From Shinella zoogloeoides (GTDB taxonomy: Bacteria; Pseudomonadota; Alphaproteobacteria; Rhizobiales; Rhizobiaceae): 64,000 bases of DNA. Position 1 is the stretch's first letter. Each line of letters starts with the position of its first letter. Position numbers and translations under genes: made by a program. Positions 1 through 8,435 of this stretch are shown here, one piece after another. Under the pieces are notes generated by a model. That model saw nothing but the letters and a program-made list of their open reading frames with translations. It searched no databases and had not been told where the DNA came from. The stretch spans positions 1 through 64,000 of the forward strand of contig NZ_CP132313.1 in the NCBI RefSeq assembly GCF_030733845.1, in the 5' to 3' direction.

Positions 1-1365
1 ATGAGCGAGCTGGAGACGCTACCCATCCGCGAGCTCGCCGGACTGGTCGCCGACCGTGCGCTCTCGGCGGTGGAAGTCACCAACCATTTCCTCGCCCGCA
101 TGGCCACCCTCGACGGCGCGTTGGCCGGCTTCAACCTGCCGACGCCCGAAGCGGCCCGGACGGCGGCGGCCGCCCTCGATGCGCGCCTTTCTTCGGGCGA
201 CGCTGCAGGCCCGCTCGCCGGTGTCCCGCTGTCCGTCAAGGACGTCGCCGATGTCTCCGGGCTTGTCTCGGCCGGTGCGTCGGCATCGCGCGCCGAGTGC
301 CGGGCGCAGGAGGATGCTCTGGCCGTGGCGCGGTTGCGGGCGGCGGACGGCATCCTGCTCGGCAAGGCCAATTGCCACGAACTTGCCTTCGGCGGCCCGT
401 CCTTCGATCTTCCTTTCCCGCCCGCTCGAAATCCTTGGAATCCCGGGTGTTTTCCCGGTGGCTCATCCAGCGGCGCAGGGGTGACGGTCGCGGCGGGGCT
501 CTGCCTCGGTTCGCTCGCCACGGATACGGCCGGCTCCATCCGCCTGCCGGCGACGCTGTGCGGCGTGGTCGGGCTGAAGCCGGGCAGGGGTGTGGTGCCG
601 CTCGAAGGCATCGCCGCGCTCGCACCCTCCATGGACCATGCCGGCCCCGTCGCCCGCACGGCCGACGATGCGCGCATCCTCTTCGATGTAATGACGGGCC
701 GCGCCCCAACCCCCGCCTTCACCGGCGACCTGAAAGGCCGCCGCATAGGCATTCCGCCTGATGACTGGGGCGTGGGTGCGCTCATGCATGCCGACGTGCG
801 GGCCGGTTTGGAGGCCACACTTGCGACGGCCCGGTCGGAGGGTGCCGAGATCGTCAGGCTCGACCTGCCACCGCTCGATGCCTTCCATGCACCGGGCACG
901 ATCATCATGATGGCGGAGGTAGCGCGCGAACATGGTGCGGCCGTGCGCGCCGGGTGGGATCGGTTCGGTGCGATCTTCCGGGTCCGCGCCCTCGTCGGCG
1001 AAGGCATTTCGCCGGACGACTACCGCATGGCGGAGCGCCTGCGAGCCGTCTTGACCGCGCGTCTCGTCGCGGCGCTGGCGAAGGTGGACGCGCTTCTCGT
1101 GCCCGGCGCGCTTTCGCCTGCCGGGCCGCTGGCGGATGTCGATCCCTTCTATTTCATGAAGGACCCGATACCCAACATCGTCGCGAATTTTACGGGCCTG
1201 CCGGCCCTTGCCTTTCCCGCCGGCCTTGCTGCGGACGGCATGCCGGTCGGCGTCCAGATCATCGGCAAGCCCGGTACGGAGCACCGGCTGCTCGACATCG
1301 CGGAAAGCTTCGAGCACGCCGATCCGGAACGATTTGCCGCGCGCCCGCCACCGGGACAAGCCTGA
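1..1365 (+). CDS. Amidase signature-family hydrolase
   Basis: This is a 454-residue cytoplasmic amidase of the GatA/AtzF/mandelamide hydrolase superfamily, which hydrolyses carboxamide or urea-type C-N bonds. The catalytic Ser-cisSer-Lys set is visible: Lys80 in GVPLSVKD, the Ser cluster of GGSSSG around residues 155-157, and the nucleophile Ser179 in DTAGSIRLPA. Full family length is 450-500 residues, so the gene looks complete, but the window begins exactly at its ATG and the true start could lie upstream. It lies 39 bp before a peptide-type ABC importer, so its product probably acts on the imported amide. The substrate cannot be told from sequence. Confidence 0.88.
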   Translation: MSELETLPIRELAGLVADRALSAVEVTNHFLARMATLDGALAGFNLPTPEAARTAAAALDARLSSGDAAGPLAGVPLSVKDVADVSGLVSAGASASRAECRAQEDALAVARLRAADGILLGKANCHELAFGGPSFDLPFPPARNPWNPGCFPGGSSSGAGVTVAAGLCLGSLATDTAGSIRLPATLCGVVGLKPGRGVVPLEGIAALAPSMDHAGPVARTADDARILFDVMTGRAPTPAFTGDLKGRRIGIPPDDWGVGALMHADVRAGLEATLATARSEGAEIVRLDLPPLDAFHAPGTIIMMAEVAREHGAAVRAGWDRFGAIFRVRALVGEGISPDDYRMAERLRAVLTARLVAALAKVDALLVPGALSPAGPLADVDPFYFMKDPIPNIVANFTGLPALAFPAGLAADGMPVGVQIIGKPGTEHRLLDIAESFEHADPERFAARPPPGQA

Positions 1366-1404
1366 AACCATTCGACGCATCGCAAAACAAAGGGGAACAG
1401 AACA

Positions 1405-2892
1405 ATGAACCGAACCGCAAAGCACCTGACCGCCGGGCTTTTCGCCCTGCTCGCCTCCACCGTCCTGCCGGCCGCCGCCTGGGCGCAATCCATCACGATC
1501 GCCATTGGCTCCGAGCCGTCGACGCTCGATCCGCAGTTGCGCGACGACGGTGGCGAGCGGCAAGTCAACGACAACATCTACGAGACGCTGGTTGCCCGCA
1601 CGCCGACGGGTGAGCTCACGCCGGGCCTTGCCGCCGAAGCGCCGAGCCAGGTCGATGCGACGACCTGGCAGTTCAAGCTGCGCGAGAACGTGAAGTTCCA
1701 CAATGGCGAGCCCCTCAACGCGGATGCGGTCGTCGCCTCTGTGGCGCGCGTCATCGATCCTGCCAACAAATCCGAGCAGATGGCCTATTTCGGTACGATC
1801 GACCGGGCCGAGAAGGTCGATGACCTCACCGTCAACCTCATCACCAAGGGGCCGGACCCGATCCTGCCCTCGCGCATGTACTGGATGAAGATGATTCCGC
1901 CGGGCTATGCCAAGGATGGCGATCTTGCCGGCGCGCCGGTCGGTACCGGCCCCTACAAGTTCGACAGCTGGAACCGCGGCACGGACCTGAAGCTCGTCGC
2001 CAATGCGGAATACTGGGGCGGTGAACCGCAGATCGACGACGTCACCTATCGCTTCGTGACCGAGCCCGGCACCCGCCTGTCCGGCCTGATGGCCGGCGAA
2101 TTCGACGTCATCACCAACCTCCTGCCGGAATTTACCCAGCAGGTGCCGAAATTTGCGGCCGTGCCGGGGCTGGAGACCTCCGTCTTCGTGCTCGGCACCG
2201 ACAACGAGGTGACCAAGGACCCGAAGGTGCGCGAGGCGCTCAATCTCGCCATCGACCGCAAGGCGATGGTCGAGAGCCTGTTCATGGGCTATGCGACGAT
2301 CGCCAAGGGCGCGCATATCAATCCGGCCGCCTTCGGCTTCAACGAGAAGCTGGACAATTATGCCTATGACATCGAGAAGGCCCGCGCGCTGATCAAGGAA
2401 GCGGGGGCGGAAGGCAAGCCGCTTGTCGTGATCGGCGAATCCGGCCGCTGGCTGAAGGATCGCGAGCAGATCGAGGCAGTTGCCGCTTATTGGGCGCAGA
2501 CGGGCCTCAACGTGACGACCGACATCCAGGAATTCTCTCGTTACCTCGATAGTCTCATGGGTACCGGGCCGCGGCCGGACGCCATCTTCATCGCGAACTC
2601 GAACGAGCTTCTCGATGCCGACCGCGAAATGTCCTTCATCTACCACAAGGACGGTGCGGCCGCCTCCAACTCGGATGCGGAGATGGCCGGCAAGATCGAC
2701 GCCGCCCGCGTGGAGACAGACGTCGCCAAGCGCAAGGCGCTCTATGACGAGGTGCAGCAGAAGGGCCACGACCTGAATTACACCGTGCCCCTCTTCAACC
2801 TTCAGGATATTTACGGCATGTCTGAACGCATGGACTGGAAGCCGCGTGTCGACGCCAAGCTAATGGTCAGCGAGATGAAGGTCGTAGAATAG
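1405..2892 (+). CDS. ABC transporter substrate-binding protein, family 5 (Dpp/Opp type)
   Basis: This is the periplasmic receptor of a peptide/nickel/opine-class importer, 495 residues long. A Sec signal peptide is visible: Arg/Lys near residues 3-6, a hydrophobic core, then cleavage after AWAQ at about residue 28. The family-5 hallmarks follow, with GSEPSTLDPQL directly after the signal and APVGTGPYKF near residue 175. An AAAGGGGAAC stretch upstream of the ATG can serve as ribosome binding site. It is the first transporter gene of a unit continuing through two permeases and two ATPases. The ligand class (peptide, opine or other amide) is not resolved, but the upstream amidase suggests an amide-bearing compound. 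Confidence 0.9.
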   Translation: MNRTAKHLTAGLFALLASTVLPAAAWAQSITIAIGSEPSTLDPQLRDDGGERQVNDNIYETLVARTPTGELTPGLAAEAPSQVDATTWQFKLRENVKFHNGEPLNADAVVASVARVIDPANKSEQMAYFGTIDRAEKVDDLTVNLITKGPDPILPSRMYWMKMIPPGYAKDGDLAGAPVGTGPYKFDSWNRGTDLKLVANAEYWGGEPQIDDVTYRFVTEPGTRLSGLMAGEFDVITNLLPEFTQQVPKFAAVPGLETSVFVLGTDNEVTKDPKVREALNLAIDRKAMVESLFMGYATIAKGAHINPAAFGFNEKLDNYAYDIEKARALIKEAGAEGKPLVVIGESGRWLKDREQIEAVAAYWAQTGLNVTTDIQEFSRYLDSLMGTGPRPDAIFIANSNELLDADREMSFIYHKDGAAASNSDAEMAGKIDAARVETDVAKRKALYDEVQQKGHDLNYTVPLFNLQDIYGMSERMDWKPRVDAKLMVSEMKVVE

Positions 2893-2899
2893 CAGCCCG

Positions 2900-2926
2900 G
2901 CCGGATCGGGGCCGTCCCGATCCGGC
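2900..2926 (+). other. Intercistronic hairpin after the binding-protein gene
   Basis: A perfect 11-bp stem (GCCGGATCGGG paired with CCCGATCCGGC) with a 5-nt loop lies 8 bp after the binding-protein stop, and no T-run follows. Such structures commonly shield the 3' end of binding-protein mRNA so that it accumulates above the permease message; that role is inferred here. Confidence 0.6.
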
Positions 2927-3043
2927 TGCGCCAGGCAATTCCGGCAATGGGCACAAGCAACCTTGCAAGCGAATTGCTCGAGGCCCAAGGGACGGGGCGC
3001 TTTCGCAGCACGCACATAGCGGAAAGGCTCCAGAAGGACTGTA

Positions 3044-3964
3044 ATGCTCGAATTCATTCTCCGTCGGCTGTTCCAGGGTTTCCTCGTCGTCTTCGGTGTG
3101 ACGGCGACGGTCTTCGTCGTCACACGGTTGGCGGGCGATCCGGTTGCGCTCATGCTGCCGCTCAGCGCAACGGATGCCCAGCGCGCGGCCTTCGCCCATG
3201 AGATCGGCCTCGACCAGCCGATCGCCACGCAGTTCCTGCGTTTCGTCGGCGACATCGCGACGCTTGATTTCGGCAACAGCCTCTGGCAACGGCGCCCGGC
3301 GATCGAGGTTGTCTTCGAGCGCCTGCCGAACACGCTGATGCTGATCGGGGCCGGCCTTGGCGGAGCAGTGCTCCTGTCCATTCCGCTGGGCGCGATCGCG
3401 GCGCTGCGGCCGGGTGGCGTCGTCGACCGGCTGACCATGTCGGTGGGGCTGCTCGGCCTTGCCATGCCACAGTTCTGGCTCGGCCTCGTCGCCATCATGA
3501 TCTTCGCCGTCACGCTGCGCTGGCTGCCGACCTCGGGCATGGGAAGTGTGGCCCATCTCGTACTGCCGGCCTTCACCCTCATGCTCACCCCGCTCGCCCG
3601 CTTCACCATGATGGTGCGCGCGGCGATGATCGACGAACTGAACAAGCCCTATGTGAAGACGGCGCGCGCCAAGGGGCTGGGCCTTGCCCGCATCCTGCGC
3701 GTCCACACGCTGCGCAACATCCTCGTTCCGTTCCTGTCCATTTCGGGCTGGGAGCTGATCTCGACCCTGTCGGGCTATACGGTGGTCGTGGAAGCGGTCT
3801 TCGCCTGGCCGGGGCTGGGTCTGACAGCCGTGCAGGCCATCCAGCGCGGCGATCTCTTCCTGATGCAGGCGATCGTCTTCGTCATCGCCTTCCTGATCGT
3901 GCTGATCGGCATCGCGCTCGACATCCTGTCGAAGGCGGTCGATCCGAGAATAGAACTGAACTGA
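3044..3964 (+). CDS. ABC transporter permease, DppB/OppB type
   Basis: This is the inner-membrane permease subunit of the peptide-class importer, 306 residues long. The N-terminal helix (ILRRLFQGFLVVFGVTATVF), the conserved RLAGDPV segment and several further hydrophobic helices are typical of DppB. The cytoplasmic EAA-like loop that contacts the ATPase is seen as RAKGLGLARILRVHTLRN near residues 206-223. Its TGA overlaps the ATG of the next permease by one base, which indicates translational coupling. About 150 bp with a hairpin separate it from the binding-protein gene. Confidence 0.92.
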   Translation: MLEFILRRLFQGFLVVFGVTATVFVVTRLAGDPVALMLPLSATDAQRAAFAHEIGLDQPIATQFLRFVGDIATLDFGNSLWQRRPAIEVVFERLPNTLMLIGAGLGGAVLLSIPLGAIAALRPGGVVDRLTMSVGLLGLAMPQFWLGLVAIMIFAVTLRWLPTSGMGSVAHLVLPAFTLMLTPLARFTMMVRAAMIDELNKPYVKTARAKGLGLARILRVHTLRNILVPFLSISGWELISTLSGYTVVVEAVFAWPGLGLTAVQAIQRGDLFLMQAIVFVIAFLIVLIGIALDILSKAVDPRIELN

Positions 3965-4914
3965 TGACCGCTCCCGCTTCCAGCGCCTCCCAATCCTTTG
4001 CCGTCCCGCGCGGCACGCTTTCGGAACTGTTGCACGACAAAGCCGCGGCGATCGGCCTCGTTTTCATCGTGCTCATCGTCTTCGCCGCCCTCTTCGCACC
4101 GCTGATCGCGCCCTACGAGCCGGCCGCGCAATCGCTGACCGCGCGCCTCAAGCCGCCGGTCTGGATGGCCAAAGGCAGTTGGGAGCATATCCTCGGCACG
4201 GACAATCTCGGCCGCGACGTGTTTTCGCGCATTCTCTGGGGCGCCCGCGCAACGCTTCTCATCGGCGCCGTCACCTGTCTCCTGGCAGGCACCATAGGCA
4301 CGGTCGTCGGCCTCTTTGCAGGGTTTCTCGGCGGGCGCACGGATTCGGTGCTGATGCGGCTCGTCGACATCCAGGTGAGCTTTCCGGGCATCCTCCTTAT
4401 CCTGCTCGTCGTGGCCGTGCTGGGGCCCGGCGTCTGGACGCTGATCGCGGTCCTGTCGGTCACCAACTGGATGGTCTATGCGCGCCTCGTGCGCGGCATC
4501 GTCTCCTCGACGCGCCAGACCCCTTATGTGGAAGCGGCCGAGGTGATCGGCTGTCGGCCGGGGCGGGTGATCTTCCGGCATATCCTGCCCAATCTCGTTT
4601 CGCCTCTCCTGACGCTGGCCATCCTCGAATTCACCAACATCGTGCTGGCGGAGGCGGCCGTGTCCTTCCTCGGCTTCGGCGTGCAGCCGCCGGCCACCTC
4701 ATGGGGCCTCGATGTCGCCTCGGGGCGCGACTACCTCTTCGTCGCCTGGTGGCTCGTCACCTTCCCGGGCCTTGCGATCGTTGCGACGGTGCTGTCGATC
4801 AACCTCTTTGCCAACTGGCTGCGCGTCACCACCGATCCGGAGGAGCGCGAGAAGCGTTTCGCGCGGGCCGAGGCCGCCCGCCGGCGACGCGGGCGGAAGG
4901 GAGCCAGCGCATGA
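3964..4914 (+). CDS. ABC transporter permease, DppC/OppC type
   Basis: This is the second inner-membrane permease of the importer, 316 residues long. The cytoplasmic N-terminus is followed by a first helix (AAIGLVFIVLIVFAALFAPL) and the DppC signature HILGTDNLGRDVFSRILWGAR near residues 75-95. An EAA-type loop is present at about residues 190-210 (VEAAEVIGCRPGRVIFRHIL). The start is fixed by the TGATG junction with the preceding permease, and its stop overlaps the next gene by the ATGA motif. It heterodimerises with the upstream permease; no defects are seen. Confidence 0.92.
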   Translation: MTAPASSASQSFAVPRGTLSELLHDKAAAIGLVFIVLIVFAALFAPLIAPYEPAAQSLTARLKPPVWMAKGSWEHILGTDNLGRDVFSRILWGARATLLIGAVTCLLAGTIGTVVGLFAGFLGGRTDSVLMRLVDIQVSFPGILLILLVVAVLGPGVWTLIAVLSVTNWMVYARLVRGIVSSTRQTPYVEAAEVIGCRPGRVIFRHILPNLVSPLLTLAILEFTNIVLAEAAVSFLGFGVQPPATSWGLDVASGRDYLFVAWWLVTFPGLAIVATVLSINLFANWLRVTTDPEEREKRFARAEAARRRRGRKGASA

Positions 4915-5894
4915 GCGGGCCCCTTCTCGAGATCGATGACCTTCATGTGGATTTCGACACGCGCGCCGGCACGGTCAAGGCACTGCGCGGCGTCTCGCTG
5001 TCCATCGCGCCGGGGGAAACGCTCGGCATAGTCGGTGAATCCGGCTCCGGCAAGAGCGTCACCGCCCAGGCCGTGATGGGGCTCATCGACGTGCCGGGGC
5101 GCATTTCGGGCGGCGAGGTTCGCTGGCGTGGCCAAAGCCTTGTCGGCCGAAGCGTCGCCAAGGGCGCGCGCGACATCTGGGGCAAGGACATCACCATGGT
5201 GTTCCAGAACCCGATGACCTCGCTGAACCCGCTGATGACCATCGGCGACCAGATCGCGGAGGTGGTGGAAATCCATCTTGGGCTTTCCCGCAAGGCCGCG
5301 CGGGCGCGGGCAGCCGAGTTGCTGGCCGCCGTCGGCATCGCCGGGGCCGCACGCAGGCTCGACCAGTATCCGCATGAGTTTTCCGGGGGCATGCGGCAGC
5401 GCGTGATGATCGCGATGGGGATCGCCTGCGAACCCAAGCTGCTGGTCGCCGATGAACCGACGACGGCGCTCGACGTGACGATCCAGGCGCAGATCCTGGA
5501 GCTGCTTGCGGAACTGCAGGAGAAGATGGGGCTCGCCATCGTGCTGATCACCCACGATCTCGGCATCGTGGCCGGCCTGTGCCATCGCGTGGCGGTCATG
5601 TATGCCGGCCAGATCGTCGAGACGGGGCCGGTCGACGACATTTTCGAGGCCCCGTCCCACCCCTATACGCAGGGCCTCATCCGCTCGACGCCGGGCCTGG
5701 AGGCCGCGGAGAAAAGACTTATCTCCATCGAGGGCATGCCGCCCGGTTTGCTGCATCCGCCGTCCGGTTGTGCCTTCCTGCCGCGCTGTCCGATCGGCGA
5801 CGAGGGCTGCCGCGCGCCGCAGGCTCTGCACCCCTTCGGCGCGGGAACGGTCGCCTGCCGCAAGGCCGGCGAACAGGCCTGGAGGGACGCGTGA
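4911..5894 (+). CDS. Peptide-class ABC transporter ATP-binding protein, DppD type
   Basis: This is the first of two cytoplasmic ATPases energising the importer, 327 residues long. Walker A is GESGSGKS, the ABC signature is FSGGMRQR, Walker B is [12 protein letters not shown] and the switch histidine is in ITHDLG. The C-terminal oligopeptide/dipeptide transporter extension is present ([18 protein letters not shown]). The open frame runs far upstream inside the permease gene, but the ATG at 4911, overlapping the permease stop as ATGA, gives the standard DppD N-terminus. It is co-translated with both neighbours. Confidence 0.92.
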   Translation: MSGPLLEIDDLHVDFDTRAGTVKALRGVSLSIAPGETLGIVGESGSGKSVTAQAVMGLIDVPGRISGGEVRWRGQSLVGRSVAKGARDIWGKDITMVFQNPMTSLNPLMTIGDQIAEVVEIHLGLSRKAARARAAELLAAVGIAGAARRLDQYPHEFSGGMRQRVMIAMGIACEPKLLVADEPTTALDVTIQAQILELLAELQEKMGLAIVLITHDLGIVAGLCHRVAVMYAGQIVETGPVDDIFEAPSHPYTQGLIRSTPGLEAAEKRLISIEGMPPGLLHPPSGCAFLPRCPIGDEGCRAPQALHPFGAGTVACRKAGEQAWRDA

Positions 5895-6877
5895 TGACGG
5901 CTGGCCCCATCCTTTCCGTGTCAGGTCTTTCCATTGACTACGAGCTTTCCGCCGGCAGCCTTTTCCGCAACCGTCTCGTCGTCAACGCCGTGAACAAGGT
6001 CAGCTTCGACATCGCGCCCGGCGAGACGCTGGGTCTCGTCGGCGAATCCGGCTCCGGCAAGACGACCGTCGGCCGGGCGGTCCTGCGCCGCATTCCGGCC
6101 GCCGACGGCAGCATCATGTTCGACGGCAGGGATATCACCCACCTTACGGGCGAGGCACTGCGGCGGCTGCGCGCGCGTATGCAGATCGTGCTGCAGGATC
6201 CCTATACCTCGCTCAACCCGCGCATGAGGGTGGCCGATATCGTCGCCGAACCGCTCATCGTGCACGGCCTTGCCGCCTCGGCCAGAGAGGCGCGCGCCGT
6301 CGTCGCCGATCTCCTGGAGCGCGTCGGCCTGCCGCGGGAGGCCGCGGAACGCTATCCGCATTCGTTTTCCGGTGGCCAGCGCCAGCGCATCGGCATCGCC
6401 CGGGCCCTGGCGCTGAAGCCTGCGCTGATCGTCGCCGACGAGCCGGTCTCCGCGCTCGACGTGTCGGTGCGCGCGCAGGTCGTCAATCTCATGCAGGACC
6501 TGCAGCGCGACCTCGGCCTTTCCTACCTCTTCATCGCCCATGACCTTGCCGTCGTCAGGCACATCTCGCATCGGGTGGCGATCATGTATGCCGGCCGTAT
6601 CGTCGAGATGGCGAGGCGCGACGCGATCTACGAACGGCCCATCCACCCGTATACACAGGCCCTGCTCTCCGCCGTCCCGGTCGCCAACCCGAAGCTCCAG
6701 CGCGAGCGACGGCGCATCGTCCATCCCGGGGAATCTGTCGACATGGTCAATCCGCCGTCCGGTTGCCGCTTCCATCCGCGCTGCCCATTGGCGAGCGACC
6801 GTTGCCGGCAGGAGGAGCCACCGCTGACCCCGAAGGCCGGGGAACACCTTGTTGCCTGCTGGAACAGTAACCCATGA
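5894..6877 (+). CDS. Peptide-class ABC transporter ATP-binding protein, DppF type
   Basis: This is the second ATPase of the importer, 327 residues long, pairing with the DppD-type subunit. Walker A is GESGSGKT, the signature is FSGGQRQR, Walker B is [12 protein letters not shown] and the switch histidine is in IAHDLA. The Cys-containing C-terminal extension [18 protein letters not shown] is intact. The start is taken as the ATG overlapping the preceding TGA by one base; a GTG one codon earlier is possible. It completes the binding protein / two permeases / two ATPases set. Confidence 0.92.
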   Translation: MTAGPILSVSGLSIDYELSAGSLFRNRLVVNAVNKVSFDIAPGETLGLVGESGSGKTTVGRAVLRRIPAADGSIMFDGRDITHLTGEALRRLRARMQIVLQDPYTSLNPRMRVADIVAEPLIVHGLAASAREARAVVADLLERVGLPREAAERYPHSFSGGQRQRIGIARALALKPALIVADEPVSALDVSVRAQVVNLMQDLQRDLGLSYLFIAHDLAVVRHISHRVAIMYAGRIVEMARRDAIYERPIHPYTQALLSAVPVANPKLQRERRRIVHPGESVDMVNPPSGCRFHPRCPLASDRCRQEEPPLTPKAGEHLVACWNSNP

Positions 6878-7617
6878 CCGATCTTCTCTTCAGCCTGCCG
6901 GGCCTTGCCGCGGTCATCGTCCTTATCGTCGCCGGCGCGGTTCAAGGCTCGACCGGCTTCGGCTTCAACATGCTGGCGGCGCCGCTGCTTGCCGTCATCG
7001 AACCTGCTTTCGTGCCCGGCGCCATGCTGACCATGGCGATGGTGGTGAGCGCGGGCGGCATGCTGCGCGAATGGAACGAGGTCAACCGGAGCGATCTCAC
7101 CTTTGCGCTCACCGGGCGGCTTCTGGCGGCTGGGGCGGCGGCCTTCTGCCTCGGCCTGCTCTCGCCGGCCGCCTTTTCCGCGGTGTTCGGCTTTGCCGTG
7201 CTCTTCGCCGTCGGCCTCAGCCTCATCGGCATGCGCGTCGAGACGACGCGCACCACGCTCTTTGTCGCCGGTGCGATTTCGGGCTTCATGGGCACGCTGA
7301 CCTCGATCGGCGCTCCCCCCATGGCGATGGTCTACCAGAATGCCGGCGGTGCGCGCATGCGCGCCACGCTCAACGCCTTCTTCGTTGCCGGCAGCATCAT
7401 CTCCATCATCGCGCTGGTTGTCACCGGAGCCTATGGCTTCGCCGACCTCGTCCTTGCCGCGACCATGCTGCCCTTTGCCTTTGCCGGCTTCCTGCTGTCG
7501 GACTGGGGGCGACGGCTCGTCGACCGGGGGCAGGTCAAGACGGTGGTGCTTGTCGTCTCCACGGCCTCGGGTATCGTCCTGCTCGCCCGCGCCTTGCCAC
7601 AGGGATTGTTTTCATGA
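6874..7617 (+). CDS. TauE/SafE (TSUP) family membrane transporter
   Basis: This is a 247-residue polytopic inner-membrane protein of the TauE/SafE family, whose members move sulfite, sulfoacetate and other small organic anions. The N-terminal [18 protein letters not shown] and the second-half [19 protein letters not shown] are the duplicated family motifs, and about eight hydrophobic helices can be counted. The ATGA overlaps on both sides place it in the amidase/ABC operon. Here it may export a by-product of the imported substrate, for instance an acid released by the amidase; that role is inferred. Confidence 0.82.
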   Translation: MTDLLFSLPGLAAVIVLIVAGAVQGSTGFGFNMLAAPLLAVIEPAFVPGAMLTMAMVVSAGGMLREWNEVNRSDLTFALTGRLLAAGAAAFCLGLLSPAAFSAVFGFAVLFAVGLSLIGMRVETTRTTLFVAGAISGFMGTLTSIGAPPMAMVYQNAGGARMRATLNAFFVAGSIISIIALVVTGAYGFADLVLAATMLPFAFAGFLLSDWGRRLVDRGQVKTVVLVVSTASGIVLLARALPQGLFS

Positions 7618-8372
7618 CGCCTTCGCCCTCCATCCTCATTACCGGCGCCGGCAGCGGCATCGGCGCGGCCATCGCCAGAGCCGTCGCGGTCCCCGGCGCG
7701 CGGCTGCTGCTGCATACCGGCCGCAATGCGACGGGCCTGGAGGCGATCGCCGATGAGGCGCGGAGCAAGGGCGCCGTCGTCGTCACCGCGCTCGGCGACC
7801 TTGGCGAGAAGGATACGGCGCGTCGGCTTGTCTCGCAGGCGAGGGCAGAATTCGGACGGCTCGACCAGATCGTCTCCAATGCTGGCCGGGCCCAGCGCGC
7901 CGTCTTCGGCGACCTGACGGAAGCGGATATCGCAAGCGCCTTTTCGGCGATGCCGCTCGCCTTCTTCCGTCTGGTCGATGCGGCGCTTGCCGATCTCCGG
8001 GCCTCGCCGGCGGGACGGGTCGTCGTCATGAGCTCTTTCGTTGCCCATGGTTTCGGCACGAACGGCATGCATTTCCCGGCTTCCGGTGCGGCCAAGGCGG
8101 CGCTGGAGGCGCTGGCGAAGTCACTGGCGGTGCAACTCGCGCCCGACGGCGTGACCGTCAATTGCGTCGCCCCCGGCTTCACCCGCAAGGACGGTGCCGG
8201 CCACGCCGCGACGTCCTCGGCCGGGATGGAGAGCGCTCGCGCCGTGACGCCGAACGGTCGCCTCGGCGAACCGGCGGACGTGGCCGCCGTCGTCGCCTTT
8301 CTGCTCTCTCCCGCTGCCGGCCACATGACTGGCCAGACCCTGCATGTCGACGGGGGGCTGCTTCTACCTTAG
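7614..8372 (+). CDS. Short-chain dehydrogenase/reductase lacking the usual catalytic Tyr
   Basis: This is a 252-residue SDR-fold oxidoreductase. The dinucleotide motif TGAGSGIG (residues 10-17), the SNAG motif and the C-terminal GHMTGQTLHVDGG are clear. In the active site the YxxxK motif reads SGAAK: Lys161 is present but the tyrosine position is Ser157 (codon TCC, one base from TAC). The protein may therefore be weakly active or altered. Its ATG overlaps the TauE-family stop as ATGA, and it is the last gene of the operon. A sequencing error at that single base is an alternative explanation. Confidence 0.85.
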   Translation: MTPSPSILITGAGSGIGAAIARAVAVPGARLLLHTGRNATGLEAIADEARSKGAVVVTALGDLGEKDTARRLVSQARAEFGRLDQIVSNAGRAQRAVFGDLTEADIASAFSAMPLAFFRLVDAALADLRASPAGRVVVMSSFVAHGFGTNGMHFPASGAAKAALEALAKSLAVQLAPDGVTVNCVAPGFTRKDGAGHAATSSAGMESARAVTPNGRLGEPADVAAVVAFLLSPAAGHMTGQTLHVDGGLLLP

Positions 8373-8435
8373 GGCTTGTTGCGATCCGGGATTCCGACGG
8401 AGGAGTGAATCGCTTTTTTCGGACAGACGTTCCGT

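Noticed and set aside
463..2769. Leftward open frame of 768 codons opposite the amidase and binding-protein genes
   Set aside because: It spans the antisense of two clear genes, has low-complexity Arg/Asp/Gly-rich composition and no domains. Such frames are usual in high-GC DNA.
4179..4910. Upstream extension of the DppD-type ATPase frame
   Set aside because: The extension lies wholly inside the DppC-type gene in another frame and has shadow composition. The ATGA overlap gives the normal start.
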